Of a stretch of DNA of 64,000 nt, positions 1 through 12,200 are shown piece by piece (the first letter of the stretch is position 1; every line of letters starts with the position of its first letter). A program made the position numbers and the translations under genes. The notes beneath the pieces were generated by a model that was given only the letters and a program-made list of their open reading frames with translations, was not told where the DNA came from and ran no database searches. Source of the stretch: Tubulanus polymorphus (taxonomy: Eukaryota > Nemertea > Palaeonemertea > Tubulaniformes > Tubulanidae); the NCBI RefSeq assembly GCF_964204645.1, contig NC_134029.1, forward strand, positions 3,977,001-4,041,000, written 5' to 3'.

Positions 1-34
1 ATCAAACTCAAAACGCTCAGATCATTTTGCTTAC

Positions 35-795
35 CTCCGAAGCTGGTCGTAGGTTTTGCTCCGAATGCTGTCGCTGTATTCGGAGTGCCGAACAGACCAC
101 CTGTAGCACCGGTATTCTGACCAAATAAACCTCCGGTAGCAGGCTGCTGAGTCTGCTGACCGAATGCTGAAAAAAAAACAAACAAACAAAATGCTAACGA
201 AGGCCAGTTTTAAGACAATAGGGTACAGAGGTCAGATGTATGAACTCTAGTATTTTCACATCCTGAAAATCTTTTCTTTTAATGAAAAGTATTATCACAA
301 TATTTTTTAGTAGACGCTTCTTTCACCACTTTCGAATTTTTCCCCCATTCTTTAGGCAGAAATCCATTAACACATCATCTGGGACCTGCGACTGCTTAAA
401 TCCAATGCACAACCAGGGAGGGGAAAACAAGGTCCATTATAAGCTATACATGCTTTCTAAGAAACGAATACTCACTAAAGCCAGTATTTTGCTGCGGTTG
501 ACCGAACGTAGTATTTCCACCACCGAACACGCTGGACGCCGTACTGGTATTAGTGTTACCGAAGAGTCCTCCCGTAGCGGGTGTTTGGGCTCCGAAAGCC
601 GGGGTACCGAAGCCTGTACCTCGAAAAAGGAAGCGACCAAAAAATCAGTAATCAAGTTTTTCGGACACCTTCAACCAAAAGCAAAGAATTCGAAGGAAGC
701 AATCTTTTAATTCTTAATAAAAAATTTTACTTACTGGTAGTATTACTAGTACCGAATCCGCCACCCCCGAATGGGGTTTTATTCTGTCCAAACAT
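35..795 (-). CDS. Nup98: Nup98-type FG/GLFG nucleoporin, first three coding exons (partial)
   Basis: Nup98 is the GLFG-repeat nucleoporin that lines the nuclear pore channel and binds transport receptors. Three minus-strand exons join in frame: 735-795 (ATG at 795-793), 476-619 and 35-166. Donors are GTAAGT, GTGAGT and GTAAGC; acceptors follow TTCGAG and a T-rich tract ending in CAG. The joined peptide begins MFGQNKTPFGGGGFGTS and is dense in FG dipeptides, with three GGLFG motifs among Gln/Asn/Thr/Ser/Gly linkers and no other domain. GLFG repeats are characteristic of Nup98 among animal nucleoporins, and an N-terminus with FG in the first residues is typical of it. The gene continues off the left edge, so the Gle2-binding segment, autoproteolytic domain and any Nup96 part are not visible. 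Another FG nucleoporin is possible but less likely. Confidence 0.8.
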
Positions 796-3144
796 ATTCC
801 TAGTCGATTCCCTATACTTTATTAACGGCAGTTAATCTATATCAATGCCACTGCAATTGGCATCAGATCTCTTGAGTTCTACCTTTCAAATCGTCACTTT
901 ATAATCTATCCACAGTCAATATGATTGATGACAATTACCTGCAAGTATAACATATCGACACATTTAAGATATATACTGTTTAAAAAAACCTTAAACGTGA
1001 GAACCATAAATTTAGAAAGTGGCATCCAAGTCAGATTTTATGCTTAAGTCAAAATAGTGCATACAATTGTCACCTAAACCTCAACAACCCGTGAATATGT
1101 GCATGAATTATTTTCCACCTATGTCTGACTTTTAACAAATCAACCAGGAGCATTTATTTAATTCTGCGAAGCAATTCTAAGCTGTTTATTCACATATCAG
1201 TCATATGATAAGTGCGACTTCATCTAGGGGTTTGCTGTAAATTAATCCTCAGCTCAATAAATAACTTCATCGTGTATCTTCCATGCAAACAAACAAAATG
1301 CAATGCATACTCATGATGATGAATATCATCCGATTTTGCGATTTTGATAGCTACTTATATAATAAAGGCCAGGCCCAATATCACTAAAAAATTTAAACAT
1401 CACCATCTCAGGCTTATCTAGAAAACTCAATCATAAGGTCAACCGAACAGCCCACATTTGATTTATCTGTAATTGATTTTAGATTTAACTCCATACCACA
1501 CGACAGACACGACGTCGTCACCACCACACGTCGTTTTTGAATTTCTACCGAAGAAAGTGGTAATTATTACACTTACAACTGCTCAACTCGACTGAATATT
1601 AACTTGTCGCCAGCCTGTTCATAACGCAAATATTAACGAGCCTTTATAGCGTTGCGTTGCATAACTCAGACAGGTAAAATCCAGTTTAAATCGGTTCAAT
1701 TCAAGGCAATTTTCGGATTTTGTACAAAAATGGCGTCACGCTGGATTCCCCGCTAAAAGCGCCACCTGACAGCGGCTGAATGAGATCGTTTATTGATAGG
1801 TTCGAATCCCAATTAACGCGGATTGCATATCGTTCACACCTTCCTTGCAAATTTACATAGAAATCTTGTCAGTCTATATTCATAGGATTTCTCTTTACCT
1901 TATATTCCCTAAAATGATCCTTATATTTTCTGAAATAATATATTTTTCTAGTTCACATGAGATGAGTAATAAATCTAATTTATATTGATTAAGTCACTTC
2001 CCTGAGAAAATGAAGGCACACGGAGCAGTCCCATTCGATGAGTGCGTGGTACGCGGCGCCTTGTGACCGGCAGCGATTTTTCTCGGCGCCCACATGCCTC
2101 ACATGCTGCTTATTTGCATCGGATTAAGGAGAATTTTACTGATAAAGCCAACTCAGCCACGTCTTGAGGATTTTATTAGAGATAATTTACAAAAAATTTC
2201 TTGCACCGCCGAGATATTGGCATTTGCTTAATCGAAAAAGTGGTCCAAATCGCGTTACAGGTATATCACTAGTCCTAAATTTATATCACCTGGGAGACAC
2301 CATAAGGAAATGAAGGAGGGCAACAATAACATAAAAATATTCTTTATTGATATTAAAATACGTACAGCATAATAACAATTTATTATCGAGTATCAATAAT
2401 TCGCGGTTTTAGGTATCAAAGGTATATGAGCCAGTTTGTATATACATTGCATGTGCACTAGCCCTCGAGGAGGTGCCGTATATATGCTCGAGTCCGTAAT
2501 GAAGCGATACTTGGAAAAGAAATAATCAATACCCTGTTTTCTCTACGCACAATACTTTTCTCAAACGTCTTTACTTAATTCTAGCAATGTCTAAAGCTGT
2601 GAGCTATAAACGTACTTTAAAACAATTCGACCACATATTCAATGGGCATACGTTGAACTATTCAACAAATCTGACCTTTTGAAAATGTTATATGGTAAAT
2701 TCTTTTGTACAATTTTTCAACACGCGTTTTAAGGTCTGGTTAATCATTTATTTGACCAGACCTATGTCTAATACCATCCTTTTATTTCATTTAACATACT
2801 GATATATACATGTACATACGTCAAATAAAGTTTCTTTAATACAAATATGCAATCTTACGTTGAACTGTGGTGGACTGAGTTGAAAAAATCCAGTACGAAA
2901 AACAAGTCACGACAATGTACATGAATACATTTGAACCACTATGTAATAATGATTTGAAAGCGTTTTCATGAAGTTGTATGAATCAATGCATTTAGATGTT
3001 ACCGATTAAATTCAAACCGGCGATACATCTCCATTGCTGAAAAAAGAAGAAATCAAAATCATAAAATTAATGGTTATGTTTATCAAATTATCTTATAAGA
3101 ACGCCATTGCATTCGCATGGATTTTGATTCCAAAATAACAGCGT
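796..3144. other. Intergenic: 5' flank of the nucleoporin gene and 3' flank of SLC16 copy 1
   Basis: No coding exon is recognisable. The segment should hold the nucleoporin promoter and 5' UTR on its left and the SLC16 copy-1 3' UTR on its right. A TATTAAA-poor, AT-rich stretch is interrupted near 1730-1790 by AAAATGGCGTC and GC-richer sequence, which resembles a YY1-type core promoter motif of housekeeping genes but is unproven. Minus-strand AATAAA hexamers (TTTATT on the plus strand) at 2781-2786 and 2343-2348 are candidate polyadenylation signals for SLC16 copy 1. Confidence 0.4.
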
Positions 3145-5386
3145 TTACCCGATATTGTCCCAGCTGAGAATGACTGAACCCTCCGTTGGTAAAATGACGT
3201 CGGGCTCGTGCGGAGACGGCTTCATGCATTTATAGGACGGCAGTAAACATATCGCAGCGATCATCATTGTAGCACCGCCGACGTAAAACGACACGTCATA
3301 ATCTAATGTCAAATCGAATAGCCAACCTGAAAATAGAGACATAGTGATGACAAATCGATCCCGTATGGATCAGAAAGATACTCATTCAAGAAAAGAACAT
3401 ACCTGCTACTGGTCCTCCTAGCAGAGTTCCTGTTCCTTCGTAGACCAGCAAACAACCATAACCTACGGCTAAATGATGGATGTCCAGGAACTTGATCACC
3501 AAGTCAGGCATGTAAGATCCAATGCAACCAGTGAAAAACCCAAAAAGGATGGATAATACGATTAACACAGTGTAAGATGTTGCGAACGGCATCACGATTG
3601 TAGCAACCCCTCCAACGAATGTTGCACAAGCGTACGCTAGAATAACGTTTATTTTAGGGTGGTGCCCTAACAAACCGAAGAATAAACGTCCGGCGAAATT
3701 CGCCAGACCCAAGTACGAAAATAACAAGGCACTGGTGTTATCGTCTTGAATGTCGAGTTTGATTTTTGCGAAGTTTGAAAGATGGCCGTAGACTACTGCC
3801 ATTCCGAAAAGATACAGTAGATTGTTCAAACTCAGCAACAGGTAGCGCTTTTTGATGAGGATGTGATGATTGAATAATGAATTACTGTTGGATTGGATAA
3901 GTTTTTTGTTTATGTTTTCATCGCGTTCGTCTTTTGGTGATGGAAGCATGAACATTGAGAAGACAATTATGTTCAAATTGATGCCAGCTAGCACGAGTAA
4001 AGAGCCGCGCCAACCGTAAAGTTCGACTAAAAATCGAATGAGCCTAGGAAATACGAATGAGCCAGCTCCACATCCACTGCACGCGATACCGATAGCGAGC
4101 GTTCTGTGACGGTCAAACCATGACCCAACAGCAGTTATTGAGGGTACATAGGCGATCCCTATACCCAAACCTGCAATAGATGGTTTAAACAATGTTAACA
4201 TGTATTTATGTTGATAAGAATCTGCCTAACATTGATGGCCAAATTACCTGTTAATATCCCGAATGTTGCATAAAGGTGATATATGGAGGTAGCGAACATA
4301 CTCATCGTGAGTCCTAGTGAAGCGAGCAGTGTACCAGCCACCATCATCGGACGATAGCCGAATCTATTCATCATCACGCTGCCCAGGGGACCTGAAGAGT
4401 ATAGAATACAACCTTAGGAGTTAGAATAAAATGACGGTACCGCAAGACCGCTGTAAGATAGCCTACAGAATTCTCCCGTTCGCACACGGGAACCTGGTGA
4501 AAAATCTGATCCTCTCCCATTCGGATGTGATCGGGTTACTTTACTGTCCGATTCACATAACACCGGTCGAAATAGTAAGTTTATACTTACTCCAGGTGTA
4601 ACGTGATTCATCTACGTATCTGTTAATAATTCATTGTGATTAAAAGTTTTCCCGAAGGAAAACCCGTCACCCGGGTGAATCATTCATTTATACTTCATTT
4701 CTTTCACATCTAAGAGGAATATAAGCTTGTTTGGTTAACACTGTCTTTCATTCTGTGCCACAAACACCTCCATCCCCATCTCTTCTATTCGTCGACAGCC
4801 CGTTGGGAGGTGTTTGCAAATGGTCTCCTGAAAATTTATTCTCTGTTTAATTACTCGAGTCGCAAAGATGAAATGACACTGTAACTTCGCCCTGCACGTG
4901 GAAACTGAGCTGGAATGATCAAGATGTAAAGAAAAACCTATAATGTAAAAATTCAGTACTTTTTGGAAAGTCCCTGACCTGCAAAGATCTGCTGAATAAA
5001 TTAACAAATCAGGTAGAAAATAGACGAGTTAGTTTACCTGAGAAATAGACAAATGATACTTGGATAGCGCCGATCCACGATGTTGCCCCAGCGTCTTGTT
5101 GAAATTCTTCGAGGAACACGACGTAATATACACCGACTGACCAGCAGACGCCGTATATGAGGAAATGACAGAAGAACGAAGAGACCATCACGAACCACGA
5201 CCAACTTGTCTCGATTGATGACATCTGAGAAGTCGTAGATTGTTTTCTTTTCTCATTATCATTATCAGCACCACTCGGTTGTGTTTGAGGTATTAGCGGT
5301 ATGCTCGAAATTTTCCTAACACCATTCGCCATCATTTTTGTGTATTCGGGAGGGGGTTCCTCCAAGAATTGCTCGGACGTTCGCAT
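3145..5386 (-). CDS. SLC16-type monocarboxylate transporter, tandem copy 1
   Basis: Predicted plasma-membrane proton-linked carrier of the SLC16/MCT family (12-TM major facilitator fold); the substrate cannot be read from sequence. Exons are 5038-5386, 4248-4391, 3403-4170 and 3145-3326, all joined in phase 1, total 1443 nt = 480 aa plus stop. The true ATG is at 5386-5384; the longer open frame upstream begins with TTG. Exon 1 encodes a polar cytosolic tail and TM1 (from about residue 62), with SWSWFVMVSSFF as the family's TM1 motif. Exon 2 continues GPLGSVMMNRFGYRP. Exon 3 has the MCT signature at residues 182-201, WFDRHRTLAIGIACSGCGAG. A short charged loop (PSPKDERDEN) separates the two six-helix halves. 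The protein ends in WDNIG-stop, with TAA directly after a GG. It is a near-duplicate of the gene at 9209-12720. Neighbouring introns 2 and 3 are only 77 and 76 nt. Confidence 0.93.
4591..4709 (-). other. Candidate cassette/poison exon in intron 1 of SLC16 copy 1
   Basis: Read on the minus strand, this 119-nt block follows a pyrimidine-rich acceptor ending CTCTTAG and ends at a consensus donor GTAAGT (4590-4585). Spliced after exon 1 (one base left over) it would read eight codons (DVKEMKYK) and then TGA, so inclusion would truncate the transporter and invite nonsense-mediated decay. The island containing it (about 4567-4737) is almost identical to 11740-11904 in the paralogue, while the rest of intron 1 has diverged strongly. 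It contains a perfect hairpin with a CGAA loop (4647-4662). It could instead be an alternative 5' noncoding exon or a conserved intronic regulatory element. There is no transcript evidence here. Confidence 0.45.
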
Positions 5387-5486
5387 TTTCTGTTTCACTC
5401 CGCGAGAACTACTGCTATAAACAGAACTCGAATAAACTGGTTTAAACCGGCTGGCAGTGGAGTAGCGTCGTGAAATTGTTTGCAAG

Positions 5487-8400
5487 CGGGACCAATGCGC
5501 TTATAGTACAGCTGTTAGAAACAACCCTGGAGCATTCATAGGTTACGATTGAATATGAAATAACCCGAGGGTATTGAGGTCAACCATAATTCGAGCTTGC
5601 ACATAAAAAGATAAATCTTCACGAATGGTTTAGATGAAAATAATGAAAGTTTTAGCGCTACAATGAAGGCTTTCTTGAGAAGGTTTGCAATAAAAATGCA
5701 CGTAGATAAATACTTCAATGTATTCGTTTTTTATCACTTTTCTACCTGTGAATCTGCAAAGACCTTTCATCGACCCCGATACCATGATAACGTGTATGTA
5801 ACACGTATATTAATGTGTACATACGAATCGTTTAAAAATGAATAGAATTTCTTCGGCGTGGTCAGTGTAGTCAGGGTGTATTTATCATAATAAGTTTTCC
5901 TCTCACATTACAGGACAGGTGAGCAAATTACGAAACCATTTACATGATTAAGGAACTATTCGCTTCAAACGCAGCAAACGCTTTTTATTCAACATTCATG
6001 ATATTCTAACTCAAATTAAGATTTTTAATTGTCATCCATAGTATCTAAAATTCATCGAAAATCACGGCGAACCTTGAATAAAACTATTTTTTAAATTTTG
6101 TATGTAATTTCTAAAACATTTGTATCGGCGATGTTCGTTTTTTATGATATTTATCTATAATTTCCCTTAAGACGATAACATAACAGGATAGGCCTATACA
6201 TATATTGGTTCAGGTTTTTCGTTTATTCTTTAGAATGCTGAAAAAAACAAGACATCATTAATCAACCTCAGATTAACCGCCATGAGGCTCAGAGTCGCCG
6301 GACAAAATAGAGAATGAAGTTCAGTTCAGAAAAGCTTGACCCCCCCCCCCCATAATGGCGCCCCCATTGCGCGCCATTATGCAATAATAATAATAAAAGT
6401 AATCATGATAATAGTGTCAGTCATCTCTCATTGGGTACCATCCGAGCAGCTCCTGCGCGCTTTGGAGTCATCTATCAGGCCAGGTCTGGTTGAACGCAGC
6501 GCAATGAACCAAATATGCAACAGGGACGTACCCCACGACCTTTCATTTTATATTCCGAACTACAAATGTTGTTAATTCAGCCGAATATTCCAGATTTATT
6601 TAAAATTAACAAAGTTAATTAATTATACGGTAGACGCTATTCCTTGTTTAGAACTCCGGAGAAGCCGGTTCCATTTGAGTTTTTTGAGATATATAGATAT
6701 TGGAAACGTTGAATAATCCTCCTCAGCAATCTGAATACGATACTCTGGCATGACTTCCTCTAGATTGCGAAACGCAAAAAAACACAGATACAACATTTTT
6801 TGGTCAAAAATATTTATTCAATAATATTGATTATCATCAATCAACGATATACTTGTATATTTGTCGGATACATTACACATTATATACATATGTACACGGA
6901 TAGCCTAGAACAGTTAAGTGTGTAACGATTACTGATCTCAAAAAAGAACTATGTAATGAAAATACAATATTTATAAAACGTAATAAACTTCTTACATATA
7001 TGAATTCGAGTGGAAAATTTACCAAAGGCGCCACTAGATTGCGAGACCTACTTCACATTTAAAACTTTACAACGAACAAGAAAAATTAACCATGCATTTA
7101 TAGAGTTTAAAAAAAATGTGTGAAAATATATATTATTTAGTATCTACAAATAATCTAGTCTTACGTTTCTATAGTCATGTCTGCTCAGATCATTTTAAAG
7201 ACGTATTCACAAAAAAAAAAACATTTTTACAAACCGTGCACGTAACCTCTATGTTAAGCAAATAAATCGAGGCAGTACTTTGGGCACTGTTAATGTATAT
7301 GAAGCGAGCAAATCTTACCGTAGATTTAAATCGTCGATAAAAGGGACGAATTAACCTAGTGTCACCAGCTAATGGCAATCATTTCCACCAGAGTAGATCC
7401 TATTTTTATTTTTCTAAATATTTTCTTGAGAAAAATGAGAAAACATTGATTGCTTCGCAGCTTTAGTTTTTTTTTTACAATTGCAACTATTCCACACATT
7501 ATATATTCCATTCCTTCCAATTCACTGTTTTTTCAATTTCTTTTTAGAAATGAACAGATCCAATATGATACCTGTACAATTCTCCTCGATTACATTCATG
7601 ACTCATCACCAATTTGAATGTATTTGTCATTTGAACGCATCCGTTCACGAAGTAACACAAAATGAAAGCCAATTGGTAATCAGTTCACGATATAAAAATA
7701 TATACCGTATTTACATTATATTGTATAAAATGCTGCAGTAACAGGAGATTCTTTGCGCCATCAACGCCGCCAATAATCTATACATAACAACCGCTCAAAC
7801 ATGATCAAAAGTGAGATATCCATAGTGTAATTACCTGAAAACCCTTAGTACCTGAAAAAGTCGATATCACTGATATTCAAATGAATCAAACTACCTACAC
7901 AACAGCTTTCGATCCCGAAGTTATAATGGAATTTCATCGACTGTGGATCCGATGCTGGAACCGGTTTCCCAGTCTCGAGTTGAGCGTTTATTCTGATAGG
8001 TTCATTCGAAATAGAGTCAAATTTCAACCTGATTGAAACTTGGTTCTGATTCTTAGCACATTTTCTACATCTAAGCATTAATTATCAAGCACGCATCGTT
8101 CTTTTTTAAATGCTCACTGCATTCATGTCAGTAACAGGTGAGCAGTCTTTTAATATAATAAACCAGCTGTTTCATAACAGCATATACATGTACACACATA
8201 TATGGCAATTGAATATTATGCATAGGGCATATACAATACGAAACACTGTTGTTTTGAAAAATAACTGTATAAGCACAAGCACCAGTATGTGCAAATATCC
8301 AGTTCTTTTTCTATCAGTTGTATATGATAAATGATAATGGTAACAACAATAATAACGATTAAGATAATATTTATCATTTTACTGGCATCAATTGCAAGTT

Positions 8401-9208
8401 TGAACCTACGGAAAATGTCCAAATATTCGAATGAGATTCATCAACAAGAAAAAAATGATGATCACAAAAGATACTCTAGTAACATAGATAACGTAATTGA
8501 TGACGCATCATCACAGCAGAATAATAAACTGACGAGAAAAAAAACGTCAGCGCTATTATGTCGTATTGTGTTGCATCAGTTTTGAATGGCACCGCGTGTA
8601 GAATGAAGACTGGTTGGCGGTGGCCGGGTGCAATAAAAGCCATTTTATTCGCTCATACAGGAGACTGCTCGGCGTTTCTAAAAAAAGCAAACACAAAATT
8701 CTTATGTAAATATGAGTCAATTTCGTGGGATATACTTTTTATTTTTTACTACGTGTAATATGCAATCGTATATCACCGCGCATGTTATTTCGTTCCGTGC
8801 ATTTCAAAGGCTATTCAAAGTTATTCAAGATGAACCGAGTTTTACGTGTTTACTATGAATAAACGGTCTCGAGCTGTAATGCACTTTCACAAATTCAATC
8901 TACCGATGAATAAATTACGAAGCCAATGGTAATATCTAACGAGGTTTCACGATCTATATTATTCTAGGTTTTGGAAGAATTATTATCTGGGTCAATTTCG
9001 TCATTAATTCAAATACTGTGCAATTTGTGAAAATTATGTTGTTCTCGGGACATATGTTACAGTTATAAAAATTCCACTTGCCAATTAGTAATTAATTATG
9101 TATGAAACAGCTTTAGAAAATGGATAGAATCTTTCTTATTTGATCTATCTTCGTAAATGATGGCGATTATACTCATAAGGGAGGTATAGAGTCAGATTTC
9201 CGTAATGC
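5487..9208. other. Intergenic between the two SLC16 copies
   Basis: AT-rich spacer containing the copy-1 promoter on its left and the copy-2 3' flank on its right. No exon is recognisable. It contains a 12-C run (6340-6351) that runs straight into a perfect 10-bp hairpin at 6352-6380. A minus-strand AATAAA (plus TTTATT) near 8738-8743 is a candidate copy-2 polyadenylation signal. Short open frames in this stretch look like chance. Confidence 0.4.
6340..6380. repeat. Poly-C tract followed by a perfect 10-bp hairpin
   Basis: Twelve consecutive C at 6340-6351 are followed by the inverted repeat ATAATGGCGC (6352-6361) and GCGCCATTAT (6371-6380), with a 9-nt loop. No gene is associated. A degenerate mobile-element terminus or simple sequence expansion are both possible. 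Confidence 0.6.
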
Positions 9209-12200
9209 CTACCCGATATGCTCCCAGCTGAGAATGACCGATTTTTCCGTCGAAAAAACGGCGTCGGGTTCGTGCGGAGACGGCTTCATGCATTTATAGG
9301 TCGGTAGCAGAGAGATCACGGCGGCTATCATTGCAGCACCGCCGACGTAAAACGACACGTCATAATCTAATGTCAAATCGAATAGCCAACCTGAAAATAG
9401 AGAGATAATGATTCGTATGCTTTTTTCAAAATAGGAATGTCGAGAGGCAATCCAGTGTATGACTATTCTAAAAAAGTGGTCTATTAAAAGCCAATTACCA
9501 CAAACACTCTTGACGTCACTCGACAGAATGTCAAAAGTCAATATCAATATCAAGTAATGTTTAGACCTTAAATATCGCTGATTGAGGGCTTTCAAAGCAA
9601 TAAGTTTTTTATGCGTTTGATTGTGTCATATGTACTGAATTCGATAACATGACAAACTTACAAATTCCAATCACGATCAAATATATCTCACTATTTTGAC
9701 GGTAACAATTTACCCATATATTATATTACTGTAATCGACTTGGAATTTTCCTCATTCGATGCATTTTAGTATAAACAAGTGTTCAATTTTCATTGAAAAT
9801 CATCAGTTATAAGCTTTTTCAAATTCATAAATCATCATCAGAATGGTAGCTATGAATGAGGGCTAGTTAATCATCCATCATGTTGTGAATCAAATGAAAA
9901 ATCCAGGACCTGTTTAGAAAAAAACCATCGAGCCCTGGGTGGTTGCGTGGTCTATCAAATTGAGGACGAATATTAGAAAAAAACAAGTCATTAATACAAA
10001 TGGTACCACCAGCATGACGAGCCTAATATCTAATAATACATGCACACATTAACAAATGATTCGATCAAATGTCAATTATACGATGTAATGTACATTTAAT
10101 GAGAGCTCGGTAAAATCCTTTTTAGCTTATGAATTAATATGCATCTATTCAATACATATAGGAGCAAGTTCGCCGTATATAACGTGATCATGACTTTATG
10201 TCTACATCAACATCTACTAACTAGATTTGATAAATTCTTAAATTTGTGTCACTTTCAAGTCATAAGGAATTTGAATTTATTTGGTAATGATAAACTGTGA
10301 CAATGGAAATCTATATGAATATATGAATTTTCATAATTTGTTAATGCATACATTTTGCCAAAATATGAGCCACCTAATACCAATCAAGTTGTAGATTGAG
10401 CTCCACGTGGAATCCTCAAGTTTTCAATGTCATACATACCTGCTACTGGTCCTCCTAGCAGAGTTCCTGTTCCTTCGTAGACTAGCAAACAACCATAACC
10501 TACGGCTAAATGATGGATGTCCAGGAACCTGATCACCAAGTCAGGCATGTAAGATCCAATGCAACCAGTGAAAAGCCCAAATACGACGGCTAATACGATT
10601 AACACTGTGTAAGATGGTGCGAACGGCATCATAAACGTAGCTATCCCTCCAACGAATGTTGCACAAGCGTACGCTAGAATAACGTTTATTTTAGGGTGGT
10701 GCCCTAACAAACCGAAGAATAAACGTCCGGCAAAATTCGCCAGACCCATATACGAGAACAACAAGGCACTGGTGTTATCGTCTTGAATGTCGAGTTTGAT
10801 TTTTGCGAAGTTTGAAAGATGGCCGTAGACTACTGCCATTCCGAAGAAATACAATAGATTGTTCAAACTCAGCAACAGGTAGCGCTTTTTGATGAGGATG
10901 TGATGATTGAATAATGAGTTGCTGTTGGATTTGATGAGTTTTTTGTTTCTGTTTTCATCGCGTTCGTCTTTTGGTGATGGAAGCATGAACATTGAGAAGA
11001 CAATTATGTTCAAATTGAAGCCAGCTAGCACGAGTAAAGAGCCGCGCCAACCGTAAAGTTCGACTAAAAATCGAATGAGTCTAGGAAATACGAATGAGCC
11101 AGCTCCACATCCACTGCACGCGATGCCGATAGCGAGCGTTCTGTGACGGTCAAACCACGACCCAACAGCAGTTATTGAGGGTACATAGGCGATCCCTATA
11201 CCCAAACCTGCAATAGATTGTTTAAACAATGATAACATGTATATATGTTGGTAAGAATCTGCCTAACATTGATGGCCAAATTACCTGTTAATATCCCGAA
11301 TGTTGCATAAAGGTGATATATGGAGGTAGCAAACATACTCATAGCGAGTCCTAGTGAAGCGAGCAGTGTACCAGCCACCATCATCGGACGATAGCCGAAT
11401 CTATTCGTCAGAACGCTGCCCAAGGGACCTGAAATATTAAAATCAACACCTGTCAATATTAACAGGTAAAAAATATCGGGTTCATTTTTGCCTTGGTGAC
11501 CAATCTGTGGCGATTGGAAAACTCTGGGTGGGACCACTTATTCTGTGGTGTGCCATATACTTAACTATTGAGCAAAAATCACTTTTTCAAGTCGTGAATA
11601 TATCTTTGAAAATGTCATATGACACACGCAGAATAAATGGAATGGTCGACAGAAATACGGTGTTAAAGTCGCGACTGGGTCCTCTTGTATGCTTTACCGT
11701 GTGATAAATCCTACTATGATCCGTCCAAAAAAAATCCGTTCGAAATGGTAAGTTTATACTTACTCCAGGGGTAACGTGATTCATCTATCTGTTAATAATT
11801 CATTGTGATTAAAAGTTTTCCCGAAGGAAAACCCGTCACCCGGGCGAATCATTCATTTATACTTCATTTCGTTCACATCTAAGAAGAATATAAGCTTGTT
11901 TGGTTTTAAACGCTGTCATCTGGTCTAGGATAGGGAGGACCTGTGTCATCGCCAACAATCTTGGAACATCTACACCGTCAGCCAGTAGGGAGGCGTTTGG
12001 TTTAATGGATAGGTTTTCTGAAAATTTAACGTCTGAAAGATTAATGAAGGTTCCATAGCTCGCTTTGGGTGACAGAATTCATGGTGAGGTGGTCGTGTCA
12101 GAATTCCCGCTGGAAGAGATAAAGAAAGAAAACTGTTTAAAGCATCGCATCACAGCAGTTATAAGTGCGGTTATAGGATAAAGCCTGTGTTATAAGGCAA

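Noticed and set aside
282-835. Plus-strand open frames across the start of the window
   Set aside because: They are antisense to the Nup98 exons and introns; the minus strand gives FG/GLFG repeats with consistent splice sites.
5387-5485. N-terminal extension of SLC16 copy 1
   Set aside because: The extended frame opens with TTG; the ATG at 5386 aligns with the start of the paralogue.
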